The translations under genes and the position numbers were made by a program. From contig NZ_CP022162.1 of NCBI RefSeq assembly GCF_003293595.1, forward strand, positions 2,401,799 through 2,465,798: a stretch of DNA of 64,000 nt, written 5' to 3'. Shown here piece after piece: positions 45,521 to 54,751 of the stretch (position 1 is its first letter; every line of letters starts with the position of its first letter). Source of the DNA: Microbacterium sp. PM5. GTDB taxonomy: Bacteria; Actinomycetota; Actinomycetes; Actinomycetales; Microbacteriaceae. The notes below the pieces were generated by a model. It ran no database searches. It was not told the DNA's origin and was given only the letters and a program-made list of their open reading frames with translations.

Positions 45521-45559
45521 TTCGACTCGCTGCGCTCTGCGTTTCGACTCGCTGCGCTC
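45521..45559. repeat. direct repeat TTCGACTCGCTGCGCTC, two copies
   Basis: Identical 17-mers at 45521-45537 and 45543-45559, 22 bases apart, followed by GCTCAACGACCGGGAGG. This string resembles a repeat I know from intergenic regions of Microbacteriaceae genomes. It lies between the TetR gene and the permease. The rest of 45509-45738 holds only a -10-like TAGTCT (45671-45676). Confidence 0.65.
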
Positions 45560-45738
45560 GCTCAACGACCGGGAGGGCGGGGCGGGCAGGGGGAGAGGGA
45601 TAGACACGGCGGCGAGAGGTCGCCGCGAGATTCGCCATCATGTCGCATCCGCTCGTGCGCCCGCGCGTTCTAGTCTTCCCTCACCGCGTCACTGGGGACG
45701 ACGGTGCACCCATGACCTTGCGAGGGCGGAGAAGAGCG

Positions 45739-47289
45739 ATGAGCGACTTCGGCAGCACCACACCGATTCATCTGGAACGCGGCGACGGCAAGGGCCTCGC
45801 CGCCGGCACCCTGGGGCTGTGGGGGTCGACCGTCATCGGCTTGGCCTCGACGGCTCCCGTCTACTCCCTGGTCGCGACGCTCGGTTTCGTCGTCCTCGCC
45901 GTGGGGGCGCAGGCGCCGATCGCCTTCATCATCGCGTTCGTCCCGATGCTGTTCACGGCGTTCGCGTATCGCGAGCTGAACAACAAGATCCCCGACTGCG
46001 GCACGACCTTCACGTGGGGGACGAAGGCCTTCGGGCCGTGGGTGGGCTGGATGGGCGGCTGGGGCGTCGCGATCGCGGGCATGGTCGTGCTCGCCAACCT
46101 CGCGCAGATCGGCTCGATCTACTTCTGGGCGCTGTTCGGCATGGAACTCGAGAACAACGACTGGCGCATCATCCTCGTGGCCGTGCTGTTCATCGCATCG
46201 ATGACGTGGGTGAGCTGGCGCGGTGTCGAGATCGGCGAGCGCATCCAGAACGTGCTGCTCGGCGTGCAGTACCTGGCCCTCGCGATCTTCGTCGTCGCGG
46301 CGCTCTGGGAGTTCTTCGCGGGCAACGCCCCCGCTCCCACCCCCTTCGACTGGAACTGGCTGAATCCGTTCGCGTTCACCGACTACCACGGTTTCACCGA
46401 GGCCGTGCTGCTCGCCCTGTTCATCTACTGGGGCTGGGACTCGTGCCTCGCCCTCAACGAGGAGACCAAGGACCCCAAGCGCATCCCGGGGCGCGCGGCG
46501 CTGCTGACCACCGTCATCCTGCTGTTCACCTACGTTTCGGTCACGATCGCCGCCATGATGTACGCCGGGCTCGGCGAGGACGGGCCGGGTCTGGCCAACC
46601 CCGACAACGCCGACGACTTCTTCCTCGCGATCAAGGACGGCCTGCTCGGCCCGTGGGGCTGGCTGCTCGTGGTCGCCGTGCTGATCTCGGCCGTGTCCTC
46701 GACGCAGACGACCATCCTGCCCACCGCGCGCGGCACGCTCGCGATGGGCGTCTACCGCGCACTGCCCGCGCGGTTCAAGGACGTGCACCCGGTGTACCAG
46801 ACGCCGTCGTTCTCGACGATCGTCGGTGGCACCGTGGCCATCTGCTACTACCTCGGCATGACGCTGATCAGCGACAACATCCTGCAGGACTCGATCTCCT
46901 CGCTCGGCCTCGCGATCGCGTTCTACTACGCCATCACCGGCTACGCCTGCGTCTGGTACTTCCGCCGCGACCTGCGCAACTCGACGCGTGAGCTGTGGGT
47001 GAAGGGCATCTTCCCGCTGCTCGGCGCGCTGATGCTGACCTTCGCCTTCGTGCAGTCCGCCATCGACATGTTCGACGTGAACTACGGCAACACGGTGCTG
47101 CTCGGCATCGGCGGCACCTTCGTCGTGGGCATCGGAGCGCTGCTCGTCGGCGTCGTGCTGATGTTCGTCTGGTACCTCTTCCCGCGCTCGAAGCCGTTCT
47201 TCCAGGGGCGCTCTCTGAACCGCGAGACCCCGGTGCTCGTTCCCGAGGAGCCCGGCGACATCATCCGCTCCATCGACGGCGGCATCTGA
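45739..47289 (+). CDS. amino-acid/polyamine permease (APC superfamily)
   Basis: 516 residues with 12-14 predicted transmembrane helices. The N-terminus LAAGTLGLWGSTVIGLASTAPVYSLVATLGF and the later YWGWDSCLALNEETKDPKRIPGRAAL fit the APA family of basic-amino-acid or polyamine transporters. ATG 45739 follows a purine-rich GGCGGAGAAGAG; an in-frame ATG at 45640 is rejected because its translation is Arg/Pro-rich and a -10-like TAGTCT lies inside it. The saccharopine-dehydrogenase-family gene follows 47 bases later, suggesting uptake plus oxidation of a basic amino acid or polyamine. Confidence 0.9.
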   Translation: MSDFGSTTPIHLERGDGKGLAAGTLGLWGSTVIGLASTAPVYSLVATLGFVVLAVGAQAPIAFIIAFVPMLFTAFAYRELNNKIPDCGTTFTWGTKAFGPWVGWMGGWGVAIAGMVVLANLAQIGSIYFWALFGMELENNDWRIILVAVLFIASMTWVSWRGVEIGERIQNVLLGVQYLALAIFVVAALWEFFAGNAPAPTPFDWNWLNPFAFTDYHGFTEAVLLALFIYWGWDSCLALNEETKDPKRIPGRAALLTTVILLFTYVSVTIAAMMYAGLGEDGPGLANPDNADDFFLAIKDGLLGPWGWLLVVAVLISAVSSTQTTILPTARGTLAMGVYRALPARFKDVHPVYQTPSFSTIVGGTVAICYYLGMTLISDNILQDSISSLGLAIAFYYAITGYACVWYFRRDLRNSTRELWVKGIFPLLGALMLTFAFVQSAIDMFDVNYGNTVLLGIGGTFVVGIGALLVGVVLMFVWYLFPRSKPFFQGRSLNRETPVLVPEEPGDIIRSIDGGI

Positions 47290-47336
47290 CGACCGCGCCT
47301 GTCGGCATCCCCTTCCTCTCAACAACAAGGAATCTC

Positions 47337-48563
47337 ATGCGTATCCTCATCGTCGGCGCCGGAGGCGTCGGCTCGGCCGCCGTCCGCATCGCCGTCCGCC
47401 GCGACTTCTTCGAGAAGCTCGTCGTCGCCGACTACGACCCGGCGCGCCCGCAGGCGCTCGTCGACGAGGTCGCCGACCCGCGCGTCGAGGCGGCCCAGGT
47501 CGACGCCTCGCGCGCCGATGCGGTGGCGGGGCTCATCGAGGCGCACGGCATCACCCACGTGCTCAACGCCGTCGACCCGCGCTTCGTCATGCCGATCTTC
47601 GACGGCGCGCTCGCCGCCGGCGCGATCTACCTCGACATGGCGATGAGCCTGTCGACGCCGCATCCCGAGCAGCCGCACGCGCTGCCGGGCGTCAAGCTCG
47701 GCGACGAGCAGTTCGCCAAGGACGGCCAGTGGAAGGATGCCGGTCGGCTCGCCCTCGTCGGCATCGGGGTCGAGCCGGGGCTGTCGGACGTCTTCGCCCG
47801 CTATGCCGAAGACCATCTGTTCAGCGAGATCGACGAGCTCGGCGTGCGCGACGGAGCGAACCTCGTGGTGGCCGGCTACGACTTCGCACCGTCGTTCTCG
47901 ATCTGGACGACGATCGAGGAGTGCCTCAATCCGCCGGTCATCTACGAGAAGGACCGCGGCTGGTACACGACGGAGCCGTTCAGCGAGCCCGAGGTGTTCG
48001 ACTTTCCCGACGGCATCGGTCCGGTGGAATGCGTCAACGTCGAGCACGAGGAGGTGCTGCTGATGCCGCGCTGGACGAAGGCGAAGCGCGTCACCTTCAA
48101 GTACGGCCTGGGCGACGAATTTATCGGCGTGCTGAAGACCCTCCACAAGCTCGGCCTGGACAGCACCGCGAAGGTCAACGTCAAGGGCGTGGAGGTTTCG
48201 CCGCGCGACGTGGTCGCCGCGTGCCTTCCCGACCCGGCGACCATCGGCGACAAGATGAGCGGCAAGACCTGCGCCGGCGTGTGGGTCACGGGAACCGGCG
48301 TCGACGGCCGCCCGCGCTCGACGTACCTGTACCACGTGGCCGACAACGAGGAGACGATGCGCGAGTACGGTTCGCAGGCGGTCGTCTGGCAGACCGCCAT
48401 CAACCCGGTCATCGCGCTCGAGCTGCTCGCCACGGGGGTGTGGACCGGTACCGGCGTGCTCGGCCCCGAGGCGTTCGACGCGAAGCCGTTCCTCGACCTG
48501 CTCGCCGCGCCCGCGCCGACCGGTTACGGCTCGCCGTGGGGCATGCAGGACAGGGCGGTCTGA
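47337..48563 (+). CDS. saccharopine dehydrogenase-family oxidoreductase
   Basis: 408 residues. The Rossmann motif is RILIVGAGGVGSAAVRIAVRRDFFEKLVVADYD. The central block ILNAVDP/IYLDMAMSLSTPHP and the C-terminal GVEVSPRDVVAACLPDP resemble lysine 6-dehydrogenase and carboxynorspermidine dehydrogenase, which act on amino-alkyl substrates with NAD(P). AAGGA precedes the ATG. It is downstream of an APC permease in the same direction, probably co-transcribed. The exact substrate is unresolved. Confidence 0.85.
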   Translation: MRILIVGAGGVGSAAVRIAVRRDFFEKLVVADYDPARPQALVDEVADPRVEAAQVDASRADAVAGLIEAHGITHVLNAVDPRFVMPIFDGALAAGAIYLDMAMSLSTPHPEQPHALPGVKLGDEQFAKDGQWKDAGRLALVGIGVEPGLSDVFARYAEDHLFSEIDELGVRDGANLVVAGYDFAPSFSIWTTIEECLNPPVIYEKDRGWYTTEPFSEPEVFDFPDGIGPVECVNVEHEEVLLMPRWTKAKRVTFKYGLGDEFIGVLKTLHKLGLDSTAKVNVKGVEVSPRDVVAACLPDPATIGDKMSGKTCAGVWVTGTGVDGRPRSTYLYHVADNEETMREYGSQAVVWQTAINPVIALELLATGVWTGTGVLGPEAFDAKPFLDLLAAPAPTGYGSPWGMQDRAV

Positions 48564-48588
48564 ACCACCGCGGTGCGAGGATGGTCAG

Positions 48589-49284
48589 ATGACCACCCAC
48601 GTGATCACCGGAGCGGGCTCCGGCATCGGAAACCTCATCGCCGAGCGGCTCGCGGCGCGCGGCGACCGCCTCGTGCTCATCGTCCGCGACGCTGCCCGGG
48701 CCGACGATCTGTCGCGCGCGTTCCCGGGCAGCGTCACCGTCGTCGCCGACCTTGCGCACCCGGCTGCGATTGCCGACGCGATGCAGCACGCCGATGCCGT
48801 CCCGGAGCGGATCGACAGCGTCATCCACGCCGCGGGCATCGTCGAACTCGGCCGCGTGGGCGATCTGCCGGTATCGGCGTGGGAGAGCCAGCTGGCCGTG
48901 AACCTCACCGCGCCCGCCGAGCTGACCCGGCTGCTGCTGCCGCGGGTGCGCGCCGCCCGTGGCCAGGTGGTGTTCGTCAACTCGGGCGCGGGTCTCACCG
49001 CGCATCCGCAGTGGGCGGCGTACGCGGCATCCAAGCACGGGCTCAAGGCCCTCGCCGATGCCCTCCGAGGCGAAGAGGCCGAGCACGGCGTGCGTGTCAC
49101 GACCGTGTACCCCGGTCGCACCGCCACGCCCATGCAGGCGGAGGTCCACGCGCAGGAGGGGGCCGCCTACGACCCCGATCGGTGGATCGACCCGGCGTCG
49201 GTGGTCACCGCCGTGCTCACGGCCCTCGATCTTCCGCGGGACGCGGTCATCAGCGACCTGACCGTGCGCCCCGGTCCGCGATGA
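48589..49284 (+). CDS. short-chain dehydrogenase/reductase
   Basis: 231 residues. TGAGSGIG (7-14), Ser 132 (VNSGAGL), Tyr 145 and Lys 149 (YAASKHG) form the standard SDR set. It ends by overlapping the next gene by four bases. GAGGAT ends six bases before the ATG, a weak match to the leaderless pattern. The substrate is unknown. Confidence 0.88.
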   Translation: MTTHVITGAGSGIGNLIAERLAARGDRLVLIVRDAARADDLSRAFPGSVTVVADLAHPAAIADAMQHADAVPERIDSVIHAAGIVELGRVGDLPVSAWESQLAVNLTAPAELTRLLLPRVRAARGQVVFVNSGAGLTAHPQWAAYAASKHGLKALADALRGEEAEHGVRVTTVYPGRTATPMQAEVHAQEGAAYDPDRWIDPASVVTAVLTALDLPRDAVISDLTVRPGPR

Positions 49285-49772
49285 GCGACGAGCCCGCCGC
49301 CGGCGCCGACCTGCTCGACGCCGTGCTCTCCGACGCCCGCCGGCGTCTGGCGGGATCCCCGCGCGAGCGCCTGGGTGACTGGGCCCACACGCGGCGCCTG
49401 CTCGGCTTCGGCCGCGCTCCCCGGATCGTGCCGGTCGGCGAGGCATGGCACCTAGGCGTGCTCCTCATCGCGGATGCCGAGGTCTATGCCACCGGTGAGA
49501 TCCTCCGCGCCCGCGCCGAGGCCGTCCGCGGGTACACGGCGGAGGCGCAGCGTGCCCGCTCCGAGCGTGCAGCCGCGGCGGCGCGGGGCGGGTTCGCCGA
49601 CGGCGAGGTGCTGCACCTGGGTGCGACGCAGATCGACCTCGACGCCGTGCGCCGGGGTGAGCGCTCCGGGCCGTTGGTGCTCGTCGACGGCATCCCGCTC
49701 GTGACGTGGACGGCGGCCGGCGCGCGTCGCCCCCTGGCCGACTACCTCGACGACCAGCTCTCGCTGCGCTGA
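49281..49772 (+). CDS. hypothetical cytoplasmic protein coupled to the SDR gene
   Basis: 163 residues, no signal or membrane segment. It is Arg/Ala-rich with a helical middle (AEVYATGEILRARAEAVRGYTAEAQRARSERAAAAA) and a beta-rich end (FADGEVLHLGATQIDLDAVRRGERSGPLVLVDGIPLVTW). The start overlaps the SDR stop (ATGA), so the two are made together. I do not recognise a family. Confidence 0.75.
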   Translation: MSDEPAAGADLLDAVLSDARRRLAGSPRERLGDWAHTRRLLGFGRAPRIVPVGEAWHLGVLLIADAEVYATGEILRARAEAVRGYTAEAQRARSERAAAAARGGFADGEVLHLGATQIDLDAVRRGERSGPLVLVDGIPLVTWTAAGARRPLADYLDDQLSLR

Positions 49773-49845
49773 CGCGGCTGCGCTGCCGCACGGTGCGCCG
49801 CTGGTTCTCGCCCGTCGTGGCGCGATCGGTGCCGCGGGTCCATAT

Positions 49846-49854
49846 TTGTTGTCA
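49846..49854 (+). promoter_or_regulatory. half-site of the xylA operator upstream of the arabinofuranosidase
   Basis: TTGTTGTCA matches nine bases of the palindrome TTGTTGTCAACAA found near the sugar ABC operon, but the second half is degenerate (TGTGAA). It lies ~60 bases before the GH51 start. It may be a weak repressor site or chance. Confidence 0.3.
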
Positions 49855-49915
49855 TGTGAAACATATCGGTGCGAGGATGGGAGGGCGGCGGAGCAGCCGC
49901 AGAACGGGAGCCGTC

Positions 49916-51430
49916 ATGACCATCGCTCGCGCCGCCGTCGACCTCGACGTCACGGGTCCGCAGATCAGCCGTCACCTCTATGGACACTTCGCCGAACACC
50001 TCGGACGATGCATCTACGGGGGCTTCTGGGTGGGGGAGGACTCGCCGATCCCGAACGAGCGCGGCATCCGACTCGACGTGGTCGAGGCCCTCCGCCAACT
50101 GCACGTTCCGAACCTCCGCTGGCCCGGCGGGTGCTTCGCCGACGAGTACCACTGGCGCGACGGCGTCGGTCCGCGCGAGACCCGACCGACGATGGTCAAC
50201 ACCAACTGGGGGGATGTCGTCGAGAACAACGCCTTCGGCACGCACGAGTTCATGGACCTCTGCGACATGCTCGGCGCCGAGCCCTACGTCAACGGCAACG
50301 TCGGCAGCGGCACCGTGCAGGAGATGAGCGAGTGGGTCGAATATCTCACCCGTTCCGGCGACAGCCCCATGGCGCGCCTGCGCCGTGCGAACGGTCGCGA
50401 CGAGCCGTGGCGGGTGCCGTTCTGGGGTCTCGGCAACGAGGCCTGGGGATGCGGGGGCCACATGACGCCGGAGTACTACACCTCGCTCGCCCGGCGCTAC
50501 GCGACCTTCTGCAAGGAGCACGACGGCAACACCCTCACCCGCATCGCGGCCGGCGCCGCCGACGACGACGTGCGCTGGACGCACGCGCTCATGGCGTCGG
50601 CGATGTCGACGAACGCCCCCGACCCGCAGCGCTCGCCGTTCCAGGCGATCTCGTTCCACTACTACACGCACGCCGGCACCGGCATCCAGAAGGAGTCGGC
50701 GACGGCGTTCTCGCGCGACGAATACGTTCGCACGATCGGCAAGGCCTACGAGATCGAGCGCGTGATCCGCGCGCACGAAGCCGTCATGGACGCCTACGAC
50801 CCCGAGCGCACCATCGACCTCGTCTGCGATGAATGGGGCACCTGGTGGAGCGTGGAGCCGGGGACCAACCCCGGCTTCCTCTTCCAGCAGAACACGGTGC
50901 GCGATGCGCTGGTCGCCGGCATCCACTTCGACGTGTTCCACCGCCACGCCGCGCGCCTGCGCATGGCGAACATCGCGCAGACGCTCAATGTGCTGCAGGC
51001 GATGATCCTGACCGACGACGATGGCGGCCTCGTGCTGACTCCGACCTACCACGTGTACGAGATGAACGTGGGGCACCATGACGCGATGGCGCTGCCGGCG
51101 CACGTCGTGAGCACGCCCGCCGTCGGTGTCGACGATGCGCAGCTGCCGGCGCTGTCGCTCTCGGCATCCACGAAGGACGGCGCCGTGCTCGTCTCGCTCA
51201 CGCACGTCGGCGTCGACGACGCGCTTCCCGTCGAGATCGACCTCCGCGGTCGCAACGCCAGGGTCGTGCGCGCCCGCGTGGTGACCGGACCGGATGCCGC
51301 GGCGCACAACACCCCGCAGGCGCCCGACACGGTGCGCCCGGTGCCGTTGGAGGCCACGGTGGAGGCGGGTGTCCTGCGCGTCGATCTGCCGCCGCACGCC
51401 TTCGCGACCGTCGAGCTCGCTCTCGACTGA
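49916..51430 (+). CDS. abfA: alpha-L-arabinofuranosidase, GH51
   Basis: 504 residues, no signal peptide, so it acts on imported arabino-oligosaccharides in the cytoplasm. The (beta/alpha)8 barrel has LRWPGGCFADEYHWRDGVGP, the acid/base Glu 175 in GLGNEAWGCGG and the nucleophile Glu 306 in VCDEWGTWW, followed by the jelly-roll domain ending VDLPPHAFATVEL. The ATG at 49916 follows ACGGGAG. Upstream in-frame sequence would overlap the hypothetical gene and is rejected. It belongs with the pentose genes to the right. Confidence 0.95.
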   Translation: MTIARAAVDLDVTGPQISRHLYGHFAEHLGRCIYGGFWVGEDSPIPNERGIRLDVVEALRQLHVPNLRWPGGCFADEYHWRDGVGPRETRPTMVNTNWGDVVENNAFGTHEFMDLCDMLGAEPYVNGNVGSGTVQEMSEWVEYLTRSGDSPMARLRRANGRDEPWRVPFWGLGNEAWGCGGHMTPEYYTSLARRYATFCKEHDGNTLTRIAAGAADDDVRWTHALMASAMSTNAPDPQRSPFQAISFHYYTHAGTGIQKESATAFSRDEYVRTIGKAYEIERVIRAHEAVMDAYDPERTIDLVCDEWGTWWSVEPGTNPGFLFQQNTVRDALVAGIHFDVFHRHAARLRMANIAQTLNVLQAMILTDDDGGLVLTPTYHVYEMNVGHHDAMALPAHVVSTPAVGVDDAQLPALSLSASTKDGAVLVSLTHVGVDDALPVEIDLRGRNARVVRARVVTGPDAAAHNTPQAPDTVRPVPLEATVEAGVLRVDLPPHAFATVELALD

Positions 51431-51441
51431 CCGCACGGAAG

Positions 51442-51473
51442 GACGGCCCGCCCCGGGAAAGGGGCGGGCCGTC
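51442..51473. terminator. hairpin between arabinofuranosidase and GH3 genes
   Basis: gacggcccgcccc (51442-51454) and its perfect complement (51461-51473) close a 6-base loop GGGAAA, 11 bases after the GH51 stop. It faces the 3' end of the convergent GH3 operon, so it can serve both. Confidence 0.8.
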
Positions 51474-51503
51474 TGATCGAGTGGCGGAAGAGGCGAAAGA
51501 CCG

Positions 51504-53837
51504 CTACTCGACGTGTGTCCCCACGATGCGGGCATCGGCGGCCGTGACCGGGTGCACGTCTCCGGTGAGCGTGACGGTTGCGACGCTCTCGCGGTCGGCC
51601 ACCGACTCCCCGACCCAGAGATCGACGCGGCCGGGCTCGACGATGCGGATGCCGCGCCGGTCGGTGAACGCCAGGCGTGCGGTTGGAACCTCGAAGTGCA
51701 CGCGCGCGCTCGCTCCCGCCGCGAGCGTGACCCGGGCGTATCCGAGCAGCTGGGCGACCGGTCGGACGACGCTGGCGTGCACGTCGTGCGCGTACAGCTG
51801 CACGATCTCGGTGCCGGGGCGGGAGCCGGTGTTGGTCACCGTGACGCTCACCGGCAGAACGCCGCCGGCGTCGACCTCGGCCGGCGCCGACAGGTCGGTA
51901 CGGGTGAACGTCGTGTAGCCGAGTCCGAACCCGAACGGACGCACCGGTGCGCTGTCGGCGCTGGTCACATCGCTGTTGCCGCCCAGGATCGGATGCAGGT
52001 ACGAGAACGGCTGTGCGCCGGCCGAACGCGGCAGCGAGACGGGCAGTCGGCCCGAGGGTGAGACCGCTCCAGACAGCATCCGCGCGATCGCCACTCCGCC
52101 CTCCTCGCCCGGGAAGAACGCCTGCACCACCGCTCGTGGCCGCGCGTCGGCGTCTGCATCCAGAGCCCACGCGAGGGCGTAGGGCCGCCCAGTCACGACG
52201 ACCAGGACGACCGGCGTGCCCGTGGCGACCACGGCGTCGACGAGCTCTCGCTGCACGCCCGGCAGCTCCAGGCTCTCTGCGTCGTTGCCCTCGCCCACGG
52301 TGCCGCGTCCGAACAGGCCGGCGCGATCGCCGACGACGACGATCGCCGCGTCGGCGGATGCCGCGGCATCCACCGCCGCGGCGAAGCCCGAGCGGTCGTC
52401 GCCCTCGACCTCGCAGCCCGTGACAGAGACGATGGCGGCGTCGGGCAGCTCTGCGCGCAGCGCCTCGGCGACCGTCGGGATCGCGAAGCCGTACGGTGTT
52501 CCCGGGTGATGGGCCAGCACGTGGTTGGCGAACGAGTAGCAGCCCATCAACGCCGAGGCGTCGTGGCCGTTCGGGCCGATCACCGCGATGCGTGCCGGAC
52601 CGGCCGTGCCGGTGGCCAGCGGCAGCGTGCCGTCGTTCGACAGCAGCACGAGCGAGCGCTCCGCGAGCTCGCGCGCGACCTCACGGTGCGCTGGCGAGTC
52701 GAGGTCGATCGCGGTCGGAGGTTCGCTCTCGTCGGGATCGAGCAGACCCAGCTCCTCCTTCTGCGCGAGCACGCGGGCAAGCGCCCGATCGACGAGCGCC
52801 TCGTCGATGCGGCCGTCGCGCAGCCCGGCGAGCAAGGGAGCGGCGTAGGCGTCGCCGCTGGGCAGCTCGACGTCGATGCCGGCGGTCAGCGCCAGGCGTG
52901 CCGCCTCGGTGCGGTCGGCGGCGACGGCGTGCATCGTCTCGAGGAAGGCGATCGCGAAGTAGTCCGAGACGACCACGCCGTCGAAGCCCCACGTTCCGCG
53001 CAGCAGGTCGGTCAGCAGCCGCGGGTCCGAGGCCACCGGAACGCCGTCGATGTCGGTGTAGGAGTTCATCACCGAGCGTGCGCCGCCGTCGCGGACCGCC
53101 ATCTCGAACGGCGGCAGGAACACGTCGGCCAGCTCTCGCGGACCTGCGTGGACGGGCGCGTGGTTGCGGCCCGCCTGCGAGGCCGAGTAGCCGACGAAGT
53201 GCTTCAGGGTCGCGTGCACCCCGGCATCCTGGATGCCGCGCACGTAGGCGGTGGCGATCGTCGCCACCGCGTAGGGATCCTCCGAGATGCACTCGTCGAC
53301 ACGCCCCCAGCGGGGATCGCGGATGACATCGAGCACGGGGGCGAGGGTCTGGTGCGCGCCGAGTTCTCGCATCGATGCGCCGATGAGACGTCCCATCCTC
53401 TCGACGAGCTCGGGGTCGAACGCCGCGCCCCACGCCAGGGGCGTCGGGAACGTCGCCGCTCTCCAGGCCGCGAGCCCCGTCAGCGACTCCTCGTGAACGA
53501 TCGCGCGAATGCCGTGACCGGATGCCGCGGCGAGACGGCGCTGCTCGTTCCACAGCCAGGCCGCGCGTTCCGCGGCATCCACGGGCCTCGTGCCGTAGAC
53601 GCGCGTGAGGTGGCCGAGGCCGTGTGCCGACGCCTGCTCGTAGCGGTCGGAGGGCGTCGCTTCGCCGGCCAGCATCTCGCCGGCCATCGGCGCGACCACC
53701 TCGTCGCCCTGGTCGACCCAGAAACCGGTCAGCTGCGCCACCTTCTGCTCGACGGTCATCGCGGCCATGAGCGCGGCAACCCGGGGGGAGACCGGCTCGG
53801 CGAGCGGCTGGTGGAGGGGGGAATCGGAGATCGTCAT
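51504..53837 (-). CDS. glycoside hydrolase family 3 (beta-xylosidase/beta-glucosidase type)
   Basis: 777 residues, no signal peptide. The N-terminal barrel has substrate residues in LKHFVGYSAS and the nucleophile Asp 292 in GVVVSDYFAI. The C-terminal alpha/beta sandwich (AIVVVGDRAGLFGRGTVGEG) and fibronectin-III-like domain (GTEIVQLYAHDVHASVVRPVAQLLGY) complete the three-domain architecture. The segments YGTRPVDAAERAAWLWNEQRRL and HEESLTGLAAWRAATFPTPLAWGAAF are typical of the branch annotated as beta-xylosidases. Last gene of the sugar ABC operon; it probably splits the imported oligosaccharide. Confidence 0.93.
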   Translation of the reverse strand: MTISDSPLHQPLAEPVSPRVAALMAAMTVEQKVAQLTGFWVDQGDEVVAPMAGEMLAGEATPSDRYEQASAHGLGHLTRVYGTRPVDAAERAAWLWNEQRRLAAASGHGIRAIVHEESLTGLAAWRAATFPTPLAWGAAFDPELVERMGRLIGASMRELGAHQTLAPVLDVIRDPRWGRVDECISEDPYAVATIATAYVRGIQDAGVHATLKHFVGYSASQAGRNHAPVHAGPRELADVFLPPFEMAVRDGGARSVMNSYTDIDGVPVASDPRLLTDLLRGTWGFDGVVVSDYFAIAFLETMHAVAADRTEAARLALTAGIDVELPSGDAYAAPLLAGLRDGRIDEALVDRALARVLAQKEELGLLDPDESEPPTAIDLDSPAHREVARELAERSLVLLSNDGTLPLATGTAGPARIAVIGPNGHDASALMGCYSFANHVLAHHPGTPYGFAIPTVAEALRAELPDAAIVSVTGCEVEGDDRSGFAAAVDAAASADAAIVVVGDRAGLFGRGTVGEGNDAESLELPGVQRELVDAVVATGTPVVLVVVTGRPYALAWALDADADARPRAVVQAFFPGEEGGVAIARMLSGAVSPSGRLPVSLPRSAGAQPFSYLHPILGGNSDVTSADSAPVRPFGFGLGYTTFTRTDLSAPAEVDAGGVLPVSVTVTNTGSRPGTEIVQLYAHDVHASVVRPVAQLLGYARVTLAAGASARVHFEVPTARLAFTDRRGIRIVEPGRVDLWVGESVADRESVATVTLTGDVHPVTAADARIVGTHVE

Positions 53838-53842
53838 ACGGA

Positions 53843-54751
53843 TCAGCCCTTCACGGCGCCCGTGAGGCCGCCGACGATGCGACGCTCGAACAGACTGAAG
53901 AACAGCAGTGCCGGGAGCATCGACAGTGAGGTGAAAGCCAGCACCTTGGCGGTGTCGACCGAGTACTGGGAGGAGAAGGCCTGCACGCCCAGAGGCAGCG
54001 TGAAGCTCGCCTCGTTGTTGAGGATGAACAGGGGGAGCAGGTAGCTGTTCCAGCTACCGATGAAGGCGAGGATGCCGACCGTGATGACGCCGGGCACCGA
54101 CAAGGGCAGCACCATCCGCCAGAAGAAGCCCAATCGACTGCAGCCGTCGATGAACGCGGCTTCCTGGATCTCGTCCGGGATCGCCCGCAGGAACGGCACG
54201 AGGATGATGATCGTCGTCGGCAGCGCGAACGCGATCTGCGGAAGGATGATCCCGGCGAGCGAGTTCATCAGGCCGAGGTCACGGATGACGATGTACAACG
54301 GCGTGATGGCGACCGTGATCGGGAACATGAGACCCGCCGCGAACAGCGCATAGAGCGCGCCGCGCCCGCGGAACGGATACCGCGCGATGACATAACTGGC
54401 CATGAGCCCGAGTGCGACCACTCCGGCGGTGGTCGCACCGGCGGCGATGATCGAGTTGAGCACTTGACGCCAGAACTGCGGCCCGGTGAGGACGTTCAGG
54501 TAGTTCTGGGCGTTCCACGGATCGGGCCAGCCGGCGGGGTCGACCGTGATCTGCGAGTTGCTGCGGAACCCGCCGATGATGATGTACAGCACCGGCGCCA
54601 GCATGAGGGCGATCACGACGAGAGCGATGAAGTACACGAGCGGACTGCCCCAGGGCAGCCGCTCCTTCGTGCGGCGCGGACCCCGTCCGCGGTGTCCTGC
54701 GGTGGCCACCGCGGCGGTGGAGACGGGGGTGTCGACGGTGAGCGCGCTCAT
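53843..54751 (-). CDS. sugar ABC transporter permease 2 (MalG type)
   Basis: 302 residues with six transmembrane helices. The EAA loop is LRAIPDEIQEAAFIDGCSRLGFFWRMVLPLSVPG. The C-terminus SLFERRIVGGLTGAVKG is the usual MalG-class ending. The ATG overlaps the stop of permease 1 by four bases and the GH3 gene starts five bases after its stop. No ATPase gene is present in the operon, so a shared MsmK-type ATPase elsewhere must energise it. Confidence 0.94.
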   Translation of the reverse strand: MSALTVDTPVSTAAVATAGHRGRGPRRTKERLPWGSPLVYFIALVVIALMLAPVLYIIIGGFRSNSQITVDPAGWPDPWNAQNYLNVLTGPQFWRQVLNSIIAAGATTAGVVALGLMASYVIARYPFRGRGALYALFAAGLMFPITVAITPLYIVIRDLGLMNSLAGIILPQIAFALPTTIIILVPFLRAIPDEIQEAAFIDGCSRLGFFWRMVLPLSVPGVITVGILAFIGSWNSYLLPLFILNNEASFTLPLGVQAFSSQYSVDTAKVLAFTSLSMLPALLFFSLFERRIVGGLTGAVKG

